From Granulicella sapmiensis (GTDB lineage Bacteria > Acidobacteriota > Terriglobia > Terriglobales > Acidobacteriaceae): a stretch of DNA of 64,000 bases. Location of the stretch: positions 1-64,000 of the forward strand of contig JAMFSR010000033.1 of NCBI GenBank assembly GCA_026225395.1, read 5' to 3'. The notes beneath the pieces are model-generated. The model ran no database searches, had not been told where the DNA came from, and saw nothing but the letters and a program-made list of their open reading frames with translations. The translations under genes and the position numbers were made by a program. Below are positions 40,661 through 50,295 of this stretch, one piece after another (position 1 is the stretch's first letter; every line of letters begins with the position of its first letter).

Positions 40661-41683
40661 TTAGGAGCGCAGAATCGCGACATCCAGGTTGTCTACGCCC
40701 CTTTGCTTTTCAATCCTTGCCGCAACGCGCTTGCCTATCTCGATGAAGCGATGCTCAATGAGGTGGTACCCGAGGAAGGACATAGCCCCCGTCACTGCCA
40801 GAACCACTGGAATCTGGATCCAGGCGGAGTGTCCGCTCAAAAGGTGAACTCCAAAGAAGATACCGAACGGGTGGGTGAGGTAGATGCCGTAGGAGTATTT
40901 CGCGAGCATATGGCACCCTTTCTTGATGGATGAACTGCGAATCTCATGAAATAAAGGCAATGTCAGGCCCAACACCAACGACGTCACCCAATCGACGCGG
41001 TGCAGAGGAAAGCTCACAACCAGCACGCACATCACTGCCACCATCACAGGAAGCAGAAAAGCCGGCAAGAACGGGCGACGCAAGCGATAGCCAATATAGG
41101 CGATAACCCCAGGCAGGAAGTCAGGAATAAGCGCAAGGAAAAAATTCCCATGGTTGCCCGGAAACATTGAGTGGACAAGGACGACCACGAACATCCAAAT
41201 GAAAATCATGGGCCAGAGCGCGAGCTCGCGAGCGGTAAAGGCGAAGATCACCGGAAGAAAGACGTACATGTCCAGTTCCATGGGAAGGCTCCATGTAACG
41301 CCAGCAATGGAACGCCCATGAAAGAGGTTTTGCATCAGGGAGAGATTTCCAAGCAGGCCCCGCACGTCTCCTCGGATCAGGGCAATATAGTGCATCTCGT
41401 TGCCATGGTCGGGCGGGAAACCAAGAAGATAGGTTGCCAGCACAATCACCATGGCAAACGGATAAATGCGGAAGATGCGCCGCACATAAAAATTCAGAGT
41501 GTGGGGATTTCGTTCGAGTGACCACATGAGAACCAGGCATGTATGAACGAAGAAAACATAGACACCAAAGAGGCCCATCGTACCCAGCGCACCAGGATTA
41601 AAGCCCTTATAAACCAAAGTGTGATCCGCAACGACAAGCGATACGGCGATTGACCGTAGAAGGTCCAGATTGGGCTTATCCAT
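40661..41683 (-). CDS. Acyltransferase 3 (OafA-type) membrane protein
   Basis: A 340-residue, roughly ten-helix membrane enzyme that O-acetylates or otherwise acylates surface glycans. Family marks are NLDLLRSIAVSLVVADHTLV (helix 1 with the conserved His), FVRRIFRIYPFAMVIVLATY-like region (RRIFRIYP), TWSLPMELDMYVFLPVIF (conserved WSL.EE/M.. segment) and SYGIYLTHPF near the C-terminus. There is no extra-cytoplasmic SGNH domain. It stands alone; the target glycan is unknown. Confidence 0.88.
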   Translation of the reverse strand: MDKPNLDLLRSIAVSLVVADHTLVYKGFNPGALGTMGLFGVYVFFVHTCLVLMWSLERNPHTLNFYVRRIFRIYPFAMVIVLATYLLGFPPDHGNEMHYIALIRGDVRGLLGNLSLMQNLFHGRSIAGVTWSLPMELDMYVFLPVIFAFTARELALWPMIFIWMFVVVLVHSMFPGNHGNFFLALIPDFLPGVIAYIGYRLRRPFLPAFLLPVMVAVMCVLVVSFPLHRVDWVTSLVLGLTLPLFHEIRSSSIKKGCHMLAKYSYGIYLTHPFGIFFGVHLLSGHSAWIQIPVVLAVTGAMSFLGYHLIEHRFIEIGKRVAARIEKQRGVDNLDVAILRS

Positions 41684-41765
41684 GCGATGAGTCTAATCGA
41701 TGCCAAATGAAGCTAAGCACGAGCAGCTAACGGTGACCGCAATTGCAGCCACCGGCTCCATCGTC

Positions 41766-42419
41766 TTACGCCGCAGCGCTTTCGTTTTCGAAGTACAAAT
41801 ACTTCCGCCAATTCGCGTCCGCGCTTCCGATCATCCGCATGATGTGGCGCGAGGTGTGCAGCGAGAACGGCCGTGGCTCGCGCAACAGGCGCATCTCGGT
41901 GAGTTCGTGCAGCATCTGGCTGCCCTTGCGGCGGTTGCAGTCGCGACAGCAGGCTACGAGGTTTTCCCAGGTGGATGCGCCGCCGCGGCAGCGTGGGATC
42001 ACGTGGTCGAGCGTCAGTTCTGCGGCAGTCAAAACGGTCTGGCAGTACTGGCAGGTATTGCGGTCGCGCAGAAGGATGTTCTTGCGGCTCAATGCGCGGG
42101 TCTGATGCGGGATGCGGCGATACTCCAGCAGACGGATCACGCTGGGCATCTGCAGGTTCATGCGGTGCGAATGCAGCACAGCGCCCTGCTCTTCTTCCGT
42201 GCGTGCAACACCCTTGAGCACCAACACCAACGCACGCCGTGCGCCGCAGATGTTGATTGGCTCATAGCTGGCGTTGAGAACCAGTACCGGCGTCTGCATG
42301 GCCGGCTGACGGAAGACACCCATGCGGATGTCGATGGCCTCCGCCCGCGCCGTTCCTGCTACCGGGTGTGTGGTGTGATGTCGATTGCCTGTCCGCTTCG
42401 CCCGCTTTGCTGCCTGCAT
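41766..42419 (-). CDS. HNH endonuclease-family protein
   Basis: A 217-residue protein with an HNH fold in the C-terminal half: [20 protein letters not shown], then [20 protein letters not shown], with two CxxC zinc pairs and the catalytic DH. The N-terminal [20 protein letters not shown] is the common partner region of this HNH subgroup. ATG 42419 is preferred because GGAGGG stands five bases upstream; an internal ATG at 42302 is an alternative. Such stand-alone HNH proteins are widespread in bacteria and are not restricted to phages or introns. It follows comF on the same strand. Confidence 0.88.
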   Translation of the reverse strand: MQAAKRAKRTGNRHHTTHPVAGTARAEAIDIRMGVFRQPAMQTPVLVLNASYEPINICGARRALVLVLKGVARTEEEQGAVLHSHRMNLQMPSVIRLLEYRRIPHQTRALSRKNILLRDRNTCQYCQTVLTAAELTLDHVIPRCRGGASTWENLVACCRDCNRRKGSQMLHELTEMRLLREPRPFSLHTSRHIMRMIGSADANWRKYLYFENESAAA

Positions 42420-42475
42420 TTCTGCCCTCCAGCCTGGTTTGAAAGTTTCAGTTGCCGATCCAACCCCTCTACTGC

Positions 42476-43537
42476 CTACTGCAAAAATGTTCGTCGCTTC
42501 TCCGCGTCCGGTTGCAACGAGTGCCGCGAATCCACATCCCACATCGCAACCTCGGAACTCCGCGCAACGCCACTCTCCGCCTGTGCTCGCGCCATCGTTA
42601 CAACCCAAACCTTCGCCGCTCCCGCACGCATCAACACCCGCGAGCACTCACGCGCCGTGGCTCCGGTGGTCATGATGTCGTCGACCAGCAGCACTTCGCG
42701 CCCACGCACAGTCTCCGCATTCACAACGCGGAACGCCCCACGCAGGCTCTTGCGGCGCGCGCTGGGGTCCATCGCAAATAACGCGTTCGTATCGCGCACG
42801 CGAGAGAGCACATCGCTGCGCAGATCGAGCTTCCATACAGGCTTCAAACGACGCAGCCGCATGACCGCGACTTCCGCCAGCACGCGCGCCTGGTTGAAAC
42901 CGCGACTGCGCTCGCGAGCCGCGAACAGCGGCACCGGAACCACCAGCAGCTCATTTGCAGCGACACCTTCCAGCTGCAACACCGCCGACGCCATGCCATC
43001 GCCGAGCACGGCGTCCGCAATGCGTCGCATGCCCTGGAACTTCAGCAGATGCAACATTTCGCGTACTTCTTCGTCGTAGATGGCGAACGCGACAGCGCGT
43101 TCAAACTCCGGCGGGGCCAGCCGGCACATGGTGCATTCGGTCATGCCCATGGAACCGGCAAACCGTGCCGACTCCATCCCCATCGCATCCCCACAGCGAC
43201 GGCACAAACTGTCGCCCGTCTGCGGCCCCACCCGCGCGACACATGAATCACAAACCTGCGCTCCCACAAGCGCAACTACCGGGCCACCGCAAATCCGGCA
43301 ATCGGTAGGAAAAACTAAATTGACGAGGTCATTTCCACTACTTCGCAGCACGCGACTCACCGCGCGCCAACCGGACGCCGCGCCTCGAGCACTTCCGGGC
43401 GGCCCTCCGTTTCCGAGCTGGACATCCTTCACGCTTTCGCTGCTGAAGACGACCTTCCTCGTGGTCCGGCAAAAAGAAGCTCCAGCTGGACCGATGACCG
43501 AAGTATAACCCCGCCGGAATTCCACAGCAATATCCAC
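42476..43537 (-). CDS. comF: ComF-family amidophosphoribosyltransferase-fold protein
   Basis: ComF proteins are needed for uptake of transforming DNA in competent bacteria. The zinc ribbon is at about residues 80-120 ([32 protein letters not shown]), followed by [40 protein letters not shown] and the PRPP-binding loop [19 protein letters not shown]. The first about 60 residues are not similar to ComF, so the true start may be internal; no good Shine-Dalgarno sequence decides it. Followed by the HNH gene at 57 nt. Confidence 0.85.
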   Translation of the reverse strand: MDIAVEFRRGYTSVIGPAGASFCRTTRKVVFSSESVKDVQLGNGGPPGSARGAASGWRAVSRVLRSSGNDLVNLVFPTDCRICGGPVVALVGAQVCDSCVARVGPQTGDSLCRRCGDAMGMESARFAGSMGMTECTMCRLAPPEFERAVAFAIYDEEVREMLHLLKFQGMRRIADAVLGDGMASAVLQLEGVAANELLVVPVPLFAARERSRGFNQARVLAEVAVMRLRRLKPVWKLDLRSDVLSRVRDTNALFAMDPSARRKSLRGAFRVVNAETVRGREVLLVDDIMTTGATARECSRVLMRAGAAKVWVVTMARAQAESGVARSSEVAMWDVDSRHSLQPDAEKRRTFLQ

Positions 43538-43592
43538 GGCTGAACCAAGCCGGCTTCCCTAGTGTCCACGCTCTCCTGTCTACTGTCTTGCT

Positions 43593-44744
43593 ATGCAACC
43601 GCTCACCCAGCTTTCCCCCGACGAACTTCTCTTCCGCGACACCGTACGCGACTTTGCGCGGAACGAGATCGCTCCGCTGGTTCGCCAGATGGACGAACAG
43701 CAGGCCTTTGAACCTAAGCTGCTGAAGAAGCTGCACGCGCTCGGCCTGATGGGCATACAGGTGCCGGAAGCTTATGGCGGCGCGGCGGGGACATTGTTTG
43801 AGGCGGTACTGGCTGTCGAGGAGATTTCGGCGGTCGATCCTGCTGTGGGCGTTCTGGTCGATGTGCAAAACACGCTGGTGATCAGCGCATTAATGCGCTG
43901 GGCCAGTGAGGCGCAGAAGCGCACGTATCTGCCGCAGCTTGCGGAGACGATGACCGGAGCGTATGCGCTGTCTGAAGCCGCATCCGGCTCAGACGCTTTC
44001 GCGCTGCAGTGCCGCGCGACGCAGCAGGCTAACGGCGACTACATTTTGCAGGGATCGAAGCTCTGGATTACGAATGCCGTCGAGGCCAACCTGTTCCTTG
44101 TCTTCGCGACGATCAATGCCGAGCTGGGCTACAAGGGCATTACGTGTTTTCTCATCGAAAAAGGTACGCCCGGTTTTACGCTGGGGCGCAAGGAGGACAA
44201 GCTGGGCATCCGCGCCAGTTCTACCTGCGAGCTGCTGTTCAACAGCTGCCTTGTGTCTGGCTCTGCCGTTCTCGGCGAGGTGGGTAAGGGCTACAAGATT
44301 GCCATTGAAACGCTGAACGAAGGACGCATCGGCATTGGTGCGCAGTTAGTCGGGCTGGCGCAGGGCGCGTTTCGCCATGCTGCGCGGTATGCGCGCGAGA
44401 GGCAACAGTTCGGAAGGCCGCTGGCGGAGTTTCAGGCGATGCAGTTTCAGCTGGCGCGCATGGCCATGGAGGTCGAAGCGGCGCGGCTGCTGGTTTATAA
44501 CGCTGCCCGGTTAAAGGATGCAGGCGCTGAGTATCTGAAAGAGGCTGCGATGGCAAAGCTGTTTTCGTCGGAGGTCGCGGAGCGGACGGCCTCACTGGCT
44601 GTTGAAGTCTTCGGGGGTGCGGGGTTTGTGAAGGATTATCCGGTTGAAAAGCTTTACCGCGATGCGAAGATTGGGAAGATCTATGAAGGCACAAGCTTTA
44701 TGCAGCTCGCGACAATCGCCAAGCTAACGATTCCGAACGCCTGA
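43593..44744 (+). CDS. Acyl-CoA dehydrogenase, short/branched-chain type
   Basis: An FAD-dependent alpha,beta-dehydrogenase of 383 residues. Motifs: YALSEAASGSDAFALQCRAT, YILQGSKLWITNAVEANLFL, RKEDKLGIRASSTCELLFN, NEGRIGIGAQLVGLAQGAFR, RQQFGRPLAEFQAMQFQLAR, GGAGFVKDYPVEKLYRDAKI and the catalytic Glu in IYEGTSFMQL. The Glu position fits the short/medium/branched-chain group rather than isovaleryl-CoA dehydrogenase. It could feed the branched-chain acyl-CoA operon at 58.8-63.5 kb, but is not linked to it. Confidence 0.92.
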   Translation: MQPLTQLSPDELLFRDTVRDFARNEIAPLVRQMDEQQAFEPKLLKKLHALGLMGIQVPEAYGGAAGTLFEAVLAVEEISAVDPAVGVLVDVQNTLVISALMRWASEAQKRTYLPQLAETMTGAYALSEAASGSDAFALQCRATQQANGDYILQGSKLWITNAVEANLFLVFATINAELGYKGITCFLIEKGTPGFTLGRKEDKLGIRASSTCELLFNSCLVSGSAVLGEVGKGYKIAIETLNEGRIGIGAQLVGLAQGAFRHAARYARERQQFGRPLAEFQAMQFQLARMAMEVEAARLLVYNAARLKDAGAEYLKEAAMAKLFSSEVAERTASLAVEVFGGAGFVKDYPVEKLYRDAKIGKIYEGTSFMQLATIAKLTIPNA

Positions 44745-44806
44745 TGTCCAACCAAAACCCGGCCCTGCAGCACCAGTTTGTCCGAATCCAACTTGAGGTA
44801 TAGCAG

Positions 44807-46414
44807 ATGTTGCGTGCGCTTAGCGGTCTCGCCTTGTGTGCTGTTCTTTCCACTGCATCGCTTGCCCAGACAGCCGACGCGCACCCAGCCTTTGAAGCCG
44901 CGGACGTCCATATAAGTCCGGCGCGCAAATTTCCTTTCAAGGATGGAGGCACCCTTCATGGCGATCGCTACATCGTGCATCAGGCTACGATGCTTGACCT
45001 GATCTCCGCCGCCTACGGACTGGACAACGAGAACGTGCAGGGAGGGCCAAGCTGGCTGGAGCAGGACCGCTACGATGTAATCGCCAAAGCGTCGGCAACG
45101 ACGTCAAAAGACAACCTCAAGCTGATGCTGCAAGCTCTGCTGGCCGAGCGATTCAACCTCGTAGTCCATACGGGAAGCAAGCCGATGCCTGCCTATGCGC
45201 TGATTGTCGCAAAGGACAAGCCGAAGATGACGGAGTCCGATGGGACGGCCACGGCCGACTGCCAGTACCAGCCGCCACCGCCGAATCAGCCGTCCGGAAC
45301 GATCTCTTTGATCGTGTTTTCCTGTCACAACACGACGATGGAGACCTTCGCGGAAGACCTGCATAACTGGGCCGGAGGATACCTCAGCAATCCTGTCTTC
45401 GACGCTACCGGCCTAAAAGGATCGTGGGACTTCGACATCAAGTGGACGAACAAGGGCCAGCTTCAGCGGGCCGGGGCGGATGGTATTTCTATCTTCGACG
45501 CCGTCGAAAAAGAGCTTGGCCTCAAGCTCGATCTAAAGACAGCACCGCGGCCTGTTCTGATCGTCGATAGCGTGAATGAAAAGCCAACAGCCAATGCGGC
45601 GGGGCTGGAGAAGATTTTGCCGCCGGCTCCTCCGGCGGTGTTCGACGTTGCCACGATCAAGCCGGCCCAGCCGGATGCGCGGATGAGCGGCAACATCAAC
45701 GGCGGACAGGTGAACGTACAGGGTTTTAGCTTGAAGCTCCTGATCAGCTACGCCTGGGACCTGAACCCTAACGACAACGATTCTCTGGTAGCACCGAAGT
45801 GGCTGGACACAGACCGTTTCGATATCCTCGCGAAGGTTTCGGGCGACACCCTTGGTGCCAACACGCAACACGCTCCGCAGATCGACCAGGAAGACCTGCG
45901 GCAGATGCTGCGCGCGTTGCTGATCGAGCGCTTTCAAATAAAGAGCCATATTGAAGACCGGCCGCTGACTGCCTATACGCTGGTCGCGGTCAACCCGACG
46001 CTGAAAAAAGCTGATCCGCTTAGCCGCACGCGTTGCACAGAAGGCCCTGGGCCGGATGGTAAAGATCCCAGGATCGCGAACCCGCAGTTGAACCGGCTGC
46101 TTACCTGCCAGAACATGACGATGGCGCAGATTGGCGATGAGCTGCAGCGCGTTGCAGCCGGATATATCTACGACCCTGTGCTGGATGGTACAGGGATCAA
46201 GGGCTCATGGGACTTTACGCTGAGTTTCAGCTCCGCCGACAAGATGCAGGCCGCCACAGCAGCGCCGCCGGCAGACGGAGCGTCGGACCCTAGTGGTGCG
46301 GTGTCCGTGTTCGATGCCGTAAACAAGCAGCTTGGGTTGAAGCTGGAAAAGGTGAAGCGGCCGGAGCCGGTCGTGGTGATCGATCACATGGAAGAGACGC
46401 CGACGGACAACTAG
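44807..46414 (+). CDS. Exported TIGR03435-family protein, tandem duplication
   Basis: TIGR03435 proteins are secreted, abundant in Acidobacteria and other soil bacteria, and of unknown function. The 535-residue protein has a signal peptide (MLRALSGLALCAVLSTASLA) and two copies of the domain. Copy 1 (about 28-245) contains FEAADVHISPA, GGPSWLEQDRYDVIAKAS, LLAERFNLVVHTGSKPMPAY, FDATGLKGSWDFDIKWT. Copy 2 (about 275-530) contains FDVATIKPAQP, VAPKWLDTDRFDILAKVS, LLIERFQIKSHIEDRPLTAY, LDGTGIKGSWDFTLSFS. The internal duplication is clear by eye. Confidence 0.93.
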   Translation: MLRALSGLALCAVLSTASLAQTADAHPAFEAADVHISPARKFPFKDGGTLHGDRYIVHQATMLDLISAAYGLDNENVQGGPSWLEQDRYDVIAKASATTSKDNLKLMLQALLAERFNLVVHTGSKPMPAYALIVAKDKPKMTESDGTATADCQYQPPPPNQPSGTISLIVFSCHNTTMETFAEDLHNWAGGYLSNPVFDATGLKGSWDFDIKWTNKGQLQRAGADGISIFDAVEKELGLKLDLKTAPRPVLIVDSVNEKPTANAAGLEKILPPAPPAVFDVATIKPAQPDARMSGNINGGQVNVQGFSLKLLISYAWDLNPNDNDSLVAPKWLDTDRFDILAKVSGDTLGANTQHAPQIDQEDLRQMLRALLIERFQIKSHIEDRPLTAYTLVAVNPTLKKADPLSRTRCTEGPGPDGKDPRIANPQLNRLLTCQNMTMAQIGDELQRVAAGYIYDPVLDGTGIKGSWDFTLSFSSADKMQAATAAPPADGASDPSGAVSVFDAVNKQLGLKLEKVKRPEPVVVIDHMEETPTDN

Positions 46415-46427
46415 CTGATGGATGCTG

Positions 46428-48965
46428 TTACTCCGTCAGCTGCCGCATGGCTGCTTCCAGTTTCGCAGTCCACTCGACAGGGGTGGCTGTGTCGGGCATT
46501 GTGATGGCTTCGCCGATGCGCACTTCGAGTCGCCCGGTGCGCAGCCAGTTGTGTGGTGTTAGTGTGCCGAGGCCGATGAGAGCGACGGGTAAGACCGGAA
46601 CTCGCGCCTGCACGGCGAGCAGGCCGATGCCCGGGCGGAATGCGGCCATTGCGGCACCGTGGCTGCGGGTTCCTTCAGGGAAGATGAGTACGGAGTAGCC
46701 GCGGTCCATCGCTTCGCCTGCGTGGTCGAAGCTGCGGCGAAAGCCCTGCAGGCGCGGCAGCGGAAAGACATTGAACAATGCGGTCAACAGCCAGTATGCC
46801 GGCGGCGCGAGGAGATTGCCCCACCAGCTTCCCTGCCCGCGAGCGGCGCGGAAGTCGAGCAGCATCTCGCCGGACATGGCAACGGCCAAGTGACGACGCA
46901 GATCACCCGGCAAGGCGTAGAGAAGCAGGGCAGCGTCAAGCGCTGTGACGTGGTTGGCGATGATCAGCAGAGGACCTTGCGGCACTGCAACCTGTCGCGA
47001 AACGCGCGGCGCCAACAGGAGGCCCACGAGCGGACGGAGCATGAGTTCCGTGAAGGCGCTTCGCAGCAGCCGGATTGGCCCAGTCCACGGCCAGTGGGGG
47101 TAGCTTTGGATCGAGCTCGATGATTGCTGATCGAGAGTGTTAGGGCTTTCTGTGGGTTTGCTTTGGTCGATTGCCCGGCGCAGGTCGCCGAGCGTTTCCA
47201 GCTTCGCCATCTGATCGTCGGCGATTTCTACGCCCATGCGCTGCTCGATTGCCGAAGCCAGCTGCACGCGGCCGAGGCTGTCGAGATACAAGCCTTCCGA
47301 TAGGCGGAGATCGTCGCCGCCCTGCGCGGCGTCAACGCCGGTCACCTCTGAGATGAGCGACATTAGCCCGCCTGCTGCGTCTGCTGTTGGTGTGCGACCC
47401 GCGAGTGTTGCGCAGGCCCATGCTTTGATCTGGCGGCGCAACAGCTTGCCGGTTGATGTGTACGGGAACTCGACCTCAGGCCAGCGCAGTGCGCGGCGAA
47501 TGTGCTGGAATTCTGCGAGGTTTTCGTTGGCGTCGCGCACTGCCTGCTGCAGGGCTGCGTCGTCGCCGGAGAAGAGCACTACGCAAATGGGTTCGATACC
47601 GTTGTTTAGGTCGCACGGAATGACGGCGCAGCCGCGCACGCCCGGCTGCTGCATCATCGCGGCTTCTATGTCGGCGGGATAGAGATTGAGCCCGCTTGCG
47701 GTGACGATCGCGTCGCCTTTGCGGCCGACGAAGCGGTAATCTCCGGACTCGCTTTGCTCGGCGAGGTCGCCGGTCGCAAGCCACTCGTCTTCGCGGTGCT
47801 GCAAGCGTCCCTGCTGCCAGGTTGCGGTTGAAACCATATCGCCACGCACGAGTAGCTCGCCGGACTCGCTCAAACGGACTTCGCGCCCCGGGAGTGCCTT
47901 GCCGATCGTCCCCTGGCCTACGCGGAAGGGATGATTCAGCGTAACCAGCGCGGTAGTTTCGGTCATGCCGTAGCCCTGGATCAAGGCGAAGCCGAGGCGG
48001 CTCCAGAACTGCTCGAGATCTGTGGGCAGTGATGCGCCGCCGCAGATGACCGCCCAGAACTTCCATCCCAACGCGCGATGCACGGCGCGGAAGCGCCACC
48101 AGCGTTGCAGTGCGGACCATCCGGCGGCGCTTTCGAGCTGCACGCCAAGCCGCGGGAAGCGGCGCAGGAGATAGTCGCGCTGCAAACCCACCACGCGTGG
48201 CACTGCGATCAGTACGGAGATTTTCTCGCGACGGATGAGCTCGACCATCCGCGCTGGCTCCAAAGCTTCTATAAAGTGCAGCTCGGCTGCGAGGACAGCG
48301 GGCAGCCACAGGCCCATGAACTGACCGAAGACGTGGCTGAGAGGAAGCGTGTGCAGGAAGCGCAGCGGATGGACCCAGCGTTCGTAGCGCCGGTACTTGC
48401 CCATCTCCGTCTCGATGGGCTGCAAGCTCGCGAGGACGTTGCGGTGCGTGTGCACGATGCCTTTCGGCTCCGAAGTTGTGCCGGAGGTGAACACGATTTG
48501 GAACGGCAGATCTTCGGTGACGGATGCGTCCACGGAGAAATTCGGTTTAAGTGGCAATGCCTGTGCCATTTCGGGAAACGGCAGTCGCGGCGTATCGCTC
48601 CCCGTGCTCTGCGCGAAGCCGCTGAGCAGCGTGGCATCGCCCACCAGCAAGCGTGGCGTGACTTCAGTCATCACGCGGCGGGCGAAGTCCAGCGTTCCTG
48701 CGGCGTCGAGCGGCACCACGATGACGCCATGCAGCAAGCAGCCGAAAAACGCGGCAATCCACTCAGCGGAGTTTGCTCCCCAGAGCATGACGCGCTCGCC
48801 GGGTTGAATGTGGCGGCGGTCGAGTTCGGCGGAGAATCTTCCAGCCAAGTCGGCAATCTCGCCATAGGTTGTGGCAACGCGCCGAACGCCGCGATGCGAC
48901 GCTACGGCGGTCTCCGCGGCGTGGGCGCGAAAGTCCTCAACGAGGCTGGCCAGATGCGTTCTCAT
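46428..48965 (-). CDS. AMP-binding synthetase - acyl carrier - PlsC acyltransferase fusion
   Basis: An 845-residue three-domain protein. Residues about 1-510 are an AMP-forming acyl-CoA/ACP synthetase (FTSGTTSEPKGIVHTHRNVL, QGYGMTETTALVTL, WLATGDLAEQSESGDYRFVG, TSTGKLLRRQIKAW). About 530-610 is an acyl carrier domain (GLYLDSLGRVQLASAIEQRM; the Ser of LDSLG would carry phosphopantetheine). About 640-845 is a PlsC acyltransferase (IANHVTALDAALLLYALPGD with HxxxxD, LIFPEGTRSHGAAMAAFRPG). It resembles the Aas acyl-recycling enzyme, but domain order is reversed and a carrier is added. It could activate a fatty acid, hold it on the ACP and transfer it to a lysolipid; the route is inference. Confidence 0.9.
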   Translation of the reverse strand: MRTHLASLVEDFRAHAAETAVASHRGVRRVATTYGEIADLAGRFSAELDRRHIQPGERVMLWGANSAEWIAAFFGCLLHGVIVVPLDAAGTLDFARRVMTEVTPRLLVGDATLLSGFAQSTGSDTPRLPFPEMAQALPLKPNFSVDASVTEDLPFQIVFTSGTTSEPKGIVHTHRNVLASLQPIETEMGKYRRYERWVHPLRFLHTLPLSHVFGQFMGLWLPAVLAAELHFIEALEPARMVELIRREKISVLIAVPRVVGLQRDYLLRRFPRLGVQLESAAGWSALQRWWRFRAVHRALGWKFWAVICGGASLPTDLEQFWSRLGFALIQGYGMTETTALVTLNHPFRVGQGTIGKALPGREVRLSESGELLVRGDMVSTATWQQGRLQHREDEWLATGDLAEQSESGDYRFVGRKGDAIVTASGLNLYPADIEAAMMQQPGVRGCAVIPCDLNNGIEPICVVLFSGDDAALQQAVRDANENLAEFQHIRRALRWPEVEFPYTSTGKLLRRQIKAWACATLAGRTPTADAAGGLMSLISEVTGVDAAQGGDDLRLSEGLYLDSLGRVQLASAIEQRMGVEIADDQMAKLETLGDLRRAIDQSKPTESPNTLDQQSSSSIQSYPHWPWTGPIRLLRSAFTELMLRPLVGLLLAPRVSRQVAVPQGPLLIIANHVTALDAALLLYALPGDLRRHLAVAMSGEMLLDFRAARGQGSWWGNLLAPPAYWLLTALFNVFPLPRLQGFRRSFDHAGEAMDRGYSVLIFPEGTRSHGAAMAAFRPGIGLLAVQARVPVLPVALIGLGTLTPHNWLRTGRLEVRIGEAITMPDTATPVEWTAKLEAAMRQLTE

Positions 48966-49050
48966 CTTTTATGCGATGCGCAACCCTTCCTTGTTGAGAT
49001 TATCCGGCGTTATACTCCTCGCGATATGGAAGAGACGTAACTCAGCCCCA

Positions 49051-50211
49051 GTGAACAACACGACACCTTCCCCACGCCTGCTTTCGCTTGATGTCTTCCG
49101 CGGCCTTGTCATCGCCGCGATGATCCTCGTCACCGACCCCGGCACGTATGCTCACACCTTCCATCAGCTGCGCCATGCTGACTGGGACGGAGCGACGGCG
49201 ACCGATATGATCTTCCCGGCCTTCCTCTTCATGGTCGGCCTCGCCATTCCGTTTTCGTTTGCGTCGCAAGTGGACAGGCACGCTACACGGGCGGCTCTGC
49301 TGCTGCGCATCGTTCGGCGTGCGGTTGTGCTCTTTGCGCTTGGGCTGGCTGTCAATGGCTTCTACCAGTATCACTGGCAGACACTGCGCATCCCGGGCAT
49401 CCTGCAGCGGATTGCGGTCTGCTACCTGGTGTGCGCGCTGCTCTTTCTTCTGGTGCAGCACGCCGCAAAACGAGCGGCAATCCTCGTCACGCTTGCCTTC
49501 ATGACGCTTGTTGTTTACTGGGCGATTCTCAAGTTCGCGCCTGTGCCGGGTCTTGGTGCGGGGCATCTCGACTCCTATGCGAACTTCCCGGCGTATGTTG
49601 ACCGCAGCGTCTTTGGCGTCAACCATTTATGGGCTTATGGCACTACGCCCGGGCGTGGCGTTACGTATGACTCCGAAGGCATTCTTTCGACTATCCCGGC
49701 GCTTTTCACGATGCTCATCGGTATCCTTGCCGGGAATTGGGTGCGCAAGCCGCCGGCGCGGCCGGACGCCGGGATCGCACTGGGCTTGTTCCTGCCTGGA
49801 GTCGCGCTCGCGGCGGGCGGCCTTGTTCTTTCGCCGTTGATGCCGCTCAACAAGCGCATCCTGACGCCGACGTTCGCGCTGTTCAGCACGGGGATCGCGT
49901 TGATGGTCTTCGCGGCGCTCTACTTCGCGGTCGACGTGCGACGGCTTCGCCGCGGACTTACGCCGCTGCTGGTGCTGGGGACCAATGCGATTTTCGCGTT
50001 CGTGCTTTCGAGCGTCCTGACGACCTTGCTGGCGATTCATTTCGTCGAGAACGGCCAGGGCCAGTCGCCGCACGGATGGGCGAACGACCATCTGTTTGGT
50101 CCGTGGCTAACGCCGAACCTTGCTTCGCTGGCCTATGCGCTGGTGGTGGTCGCGCTGAATATCGCGCTGGTCTACCCGCTTTATCGCAAGCGAATTTTCC
50201 TTCGGGCGTAG
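49051..50211 (+). CDS. HGSNAT/NagX-like (DUF5009) membrane acyltransferase
   Basis: A 386-residue, about ten-helix membrane protein related to heparan-alpha-glucosaminide N-acetyltransferase and bacterial NagX. Family marks are LSLDVFRGLVIAAMILVTDP, ATATDMIFPAFLFMVGLAIP, RIPGILQRIAVCYLVCALLF, YDSEGILSTIPALFTMLIGI and FALFSTGIALMVFAALYFAV. GTG 49051 gives a family-like N-terminus; an ATG at 48976 is possible but would overlap upstream regulatory sequence. TATACT at about 49010 could be its -10. Divergent from the fusion enzyme gene. Confidence 0.85.
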   Translation: MNNTTPSPRLLSLDVFRGLVIAAMILVTDPGTYAHTFHQLRHADWDGATATDMIFPAFLFMVGLAIPFSFASQVDRHATRAALLLRIVRRAVVLFALGLAVNGFYQYHWQTLRIPGILQRIAVCYLVCALLFLLVQHAAKRAAILVTLAFMTLVVYWAILKFAPVPGLGAGHLDSYANFPAYVDRSVFGVNHLWAYGTTPGRGVTYDSEGILSTIPALFTMLIGILAGNWVRKPPARPDAGIALGLFLPGVALAAGGLVLSPLMPLNKRILTPTFALFSTGIALMVFAALYFAVDVRRLRRGLTPLLVLGTNAIFAFVLSSVLTTLLAIHFVENGQGQSPHGWANDHLFGPWLTPNLASLAYALVVVALNIALVYPLYRKRIFLRA

Positions 50212-50295
50212 CGATGTCGAAAATCGATGCGGCCTTTACGTGGATTTGTGCGGGTTTGGTCGGTCCGGCCCTCGCTCACGATATCCTTATTAGCA

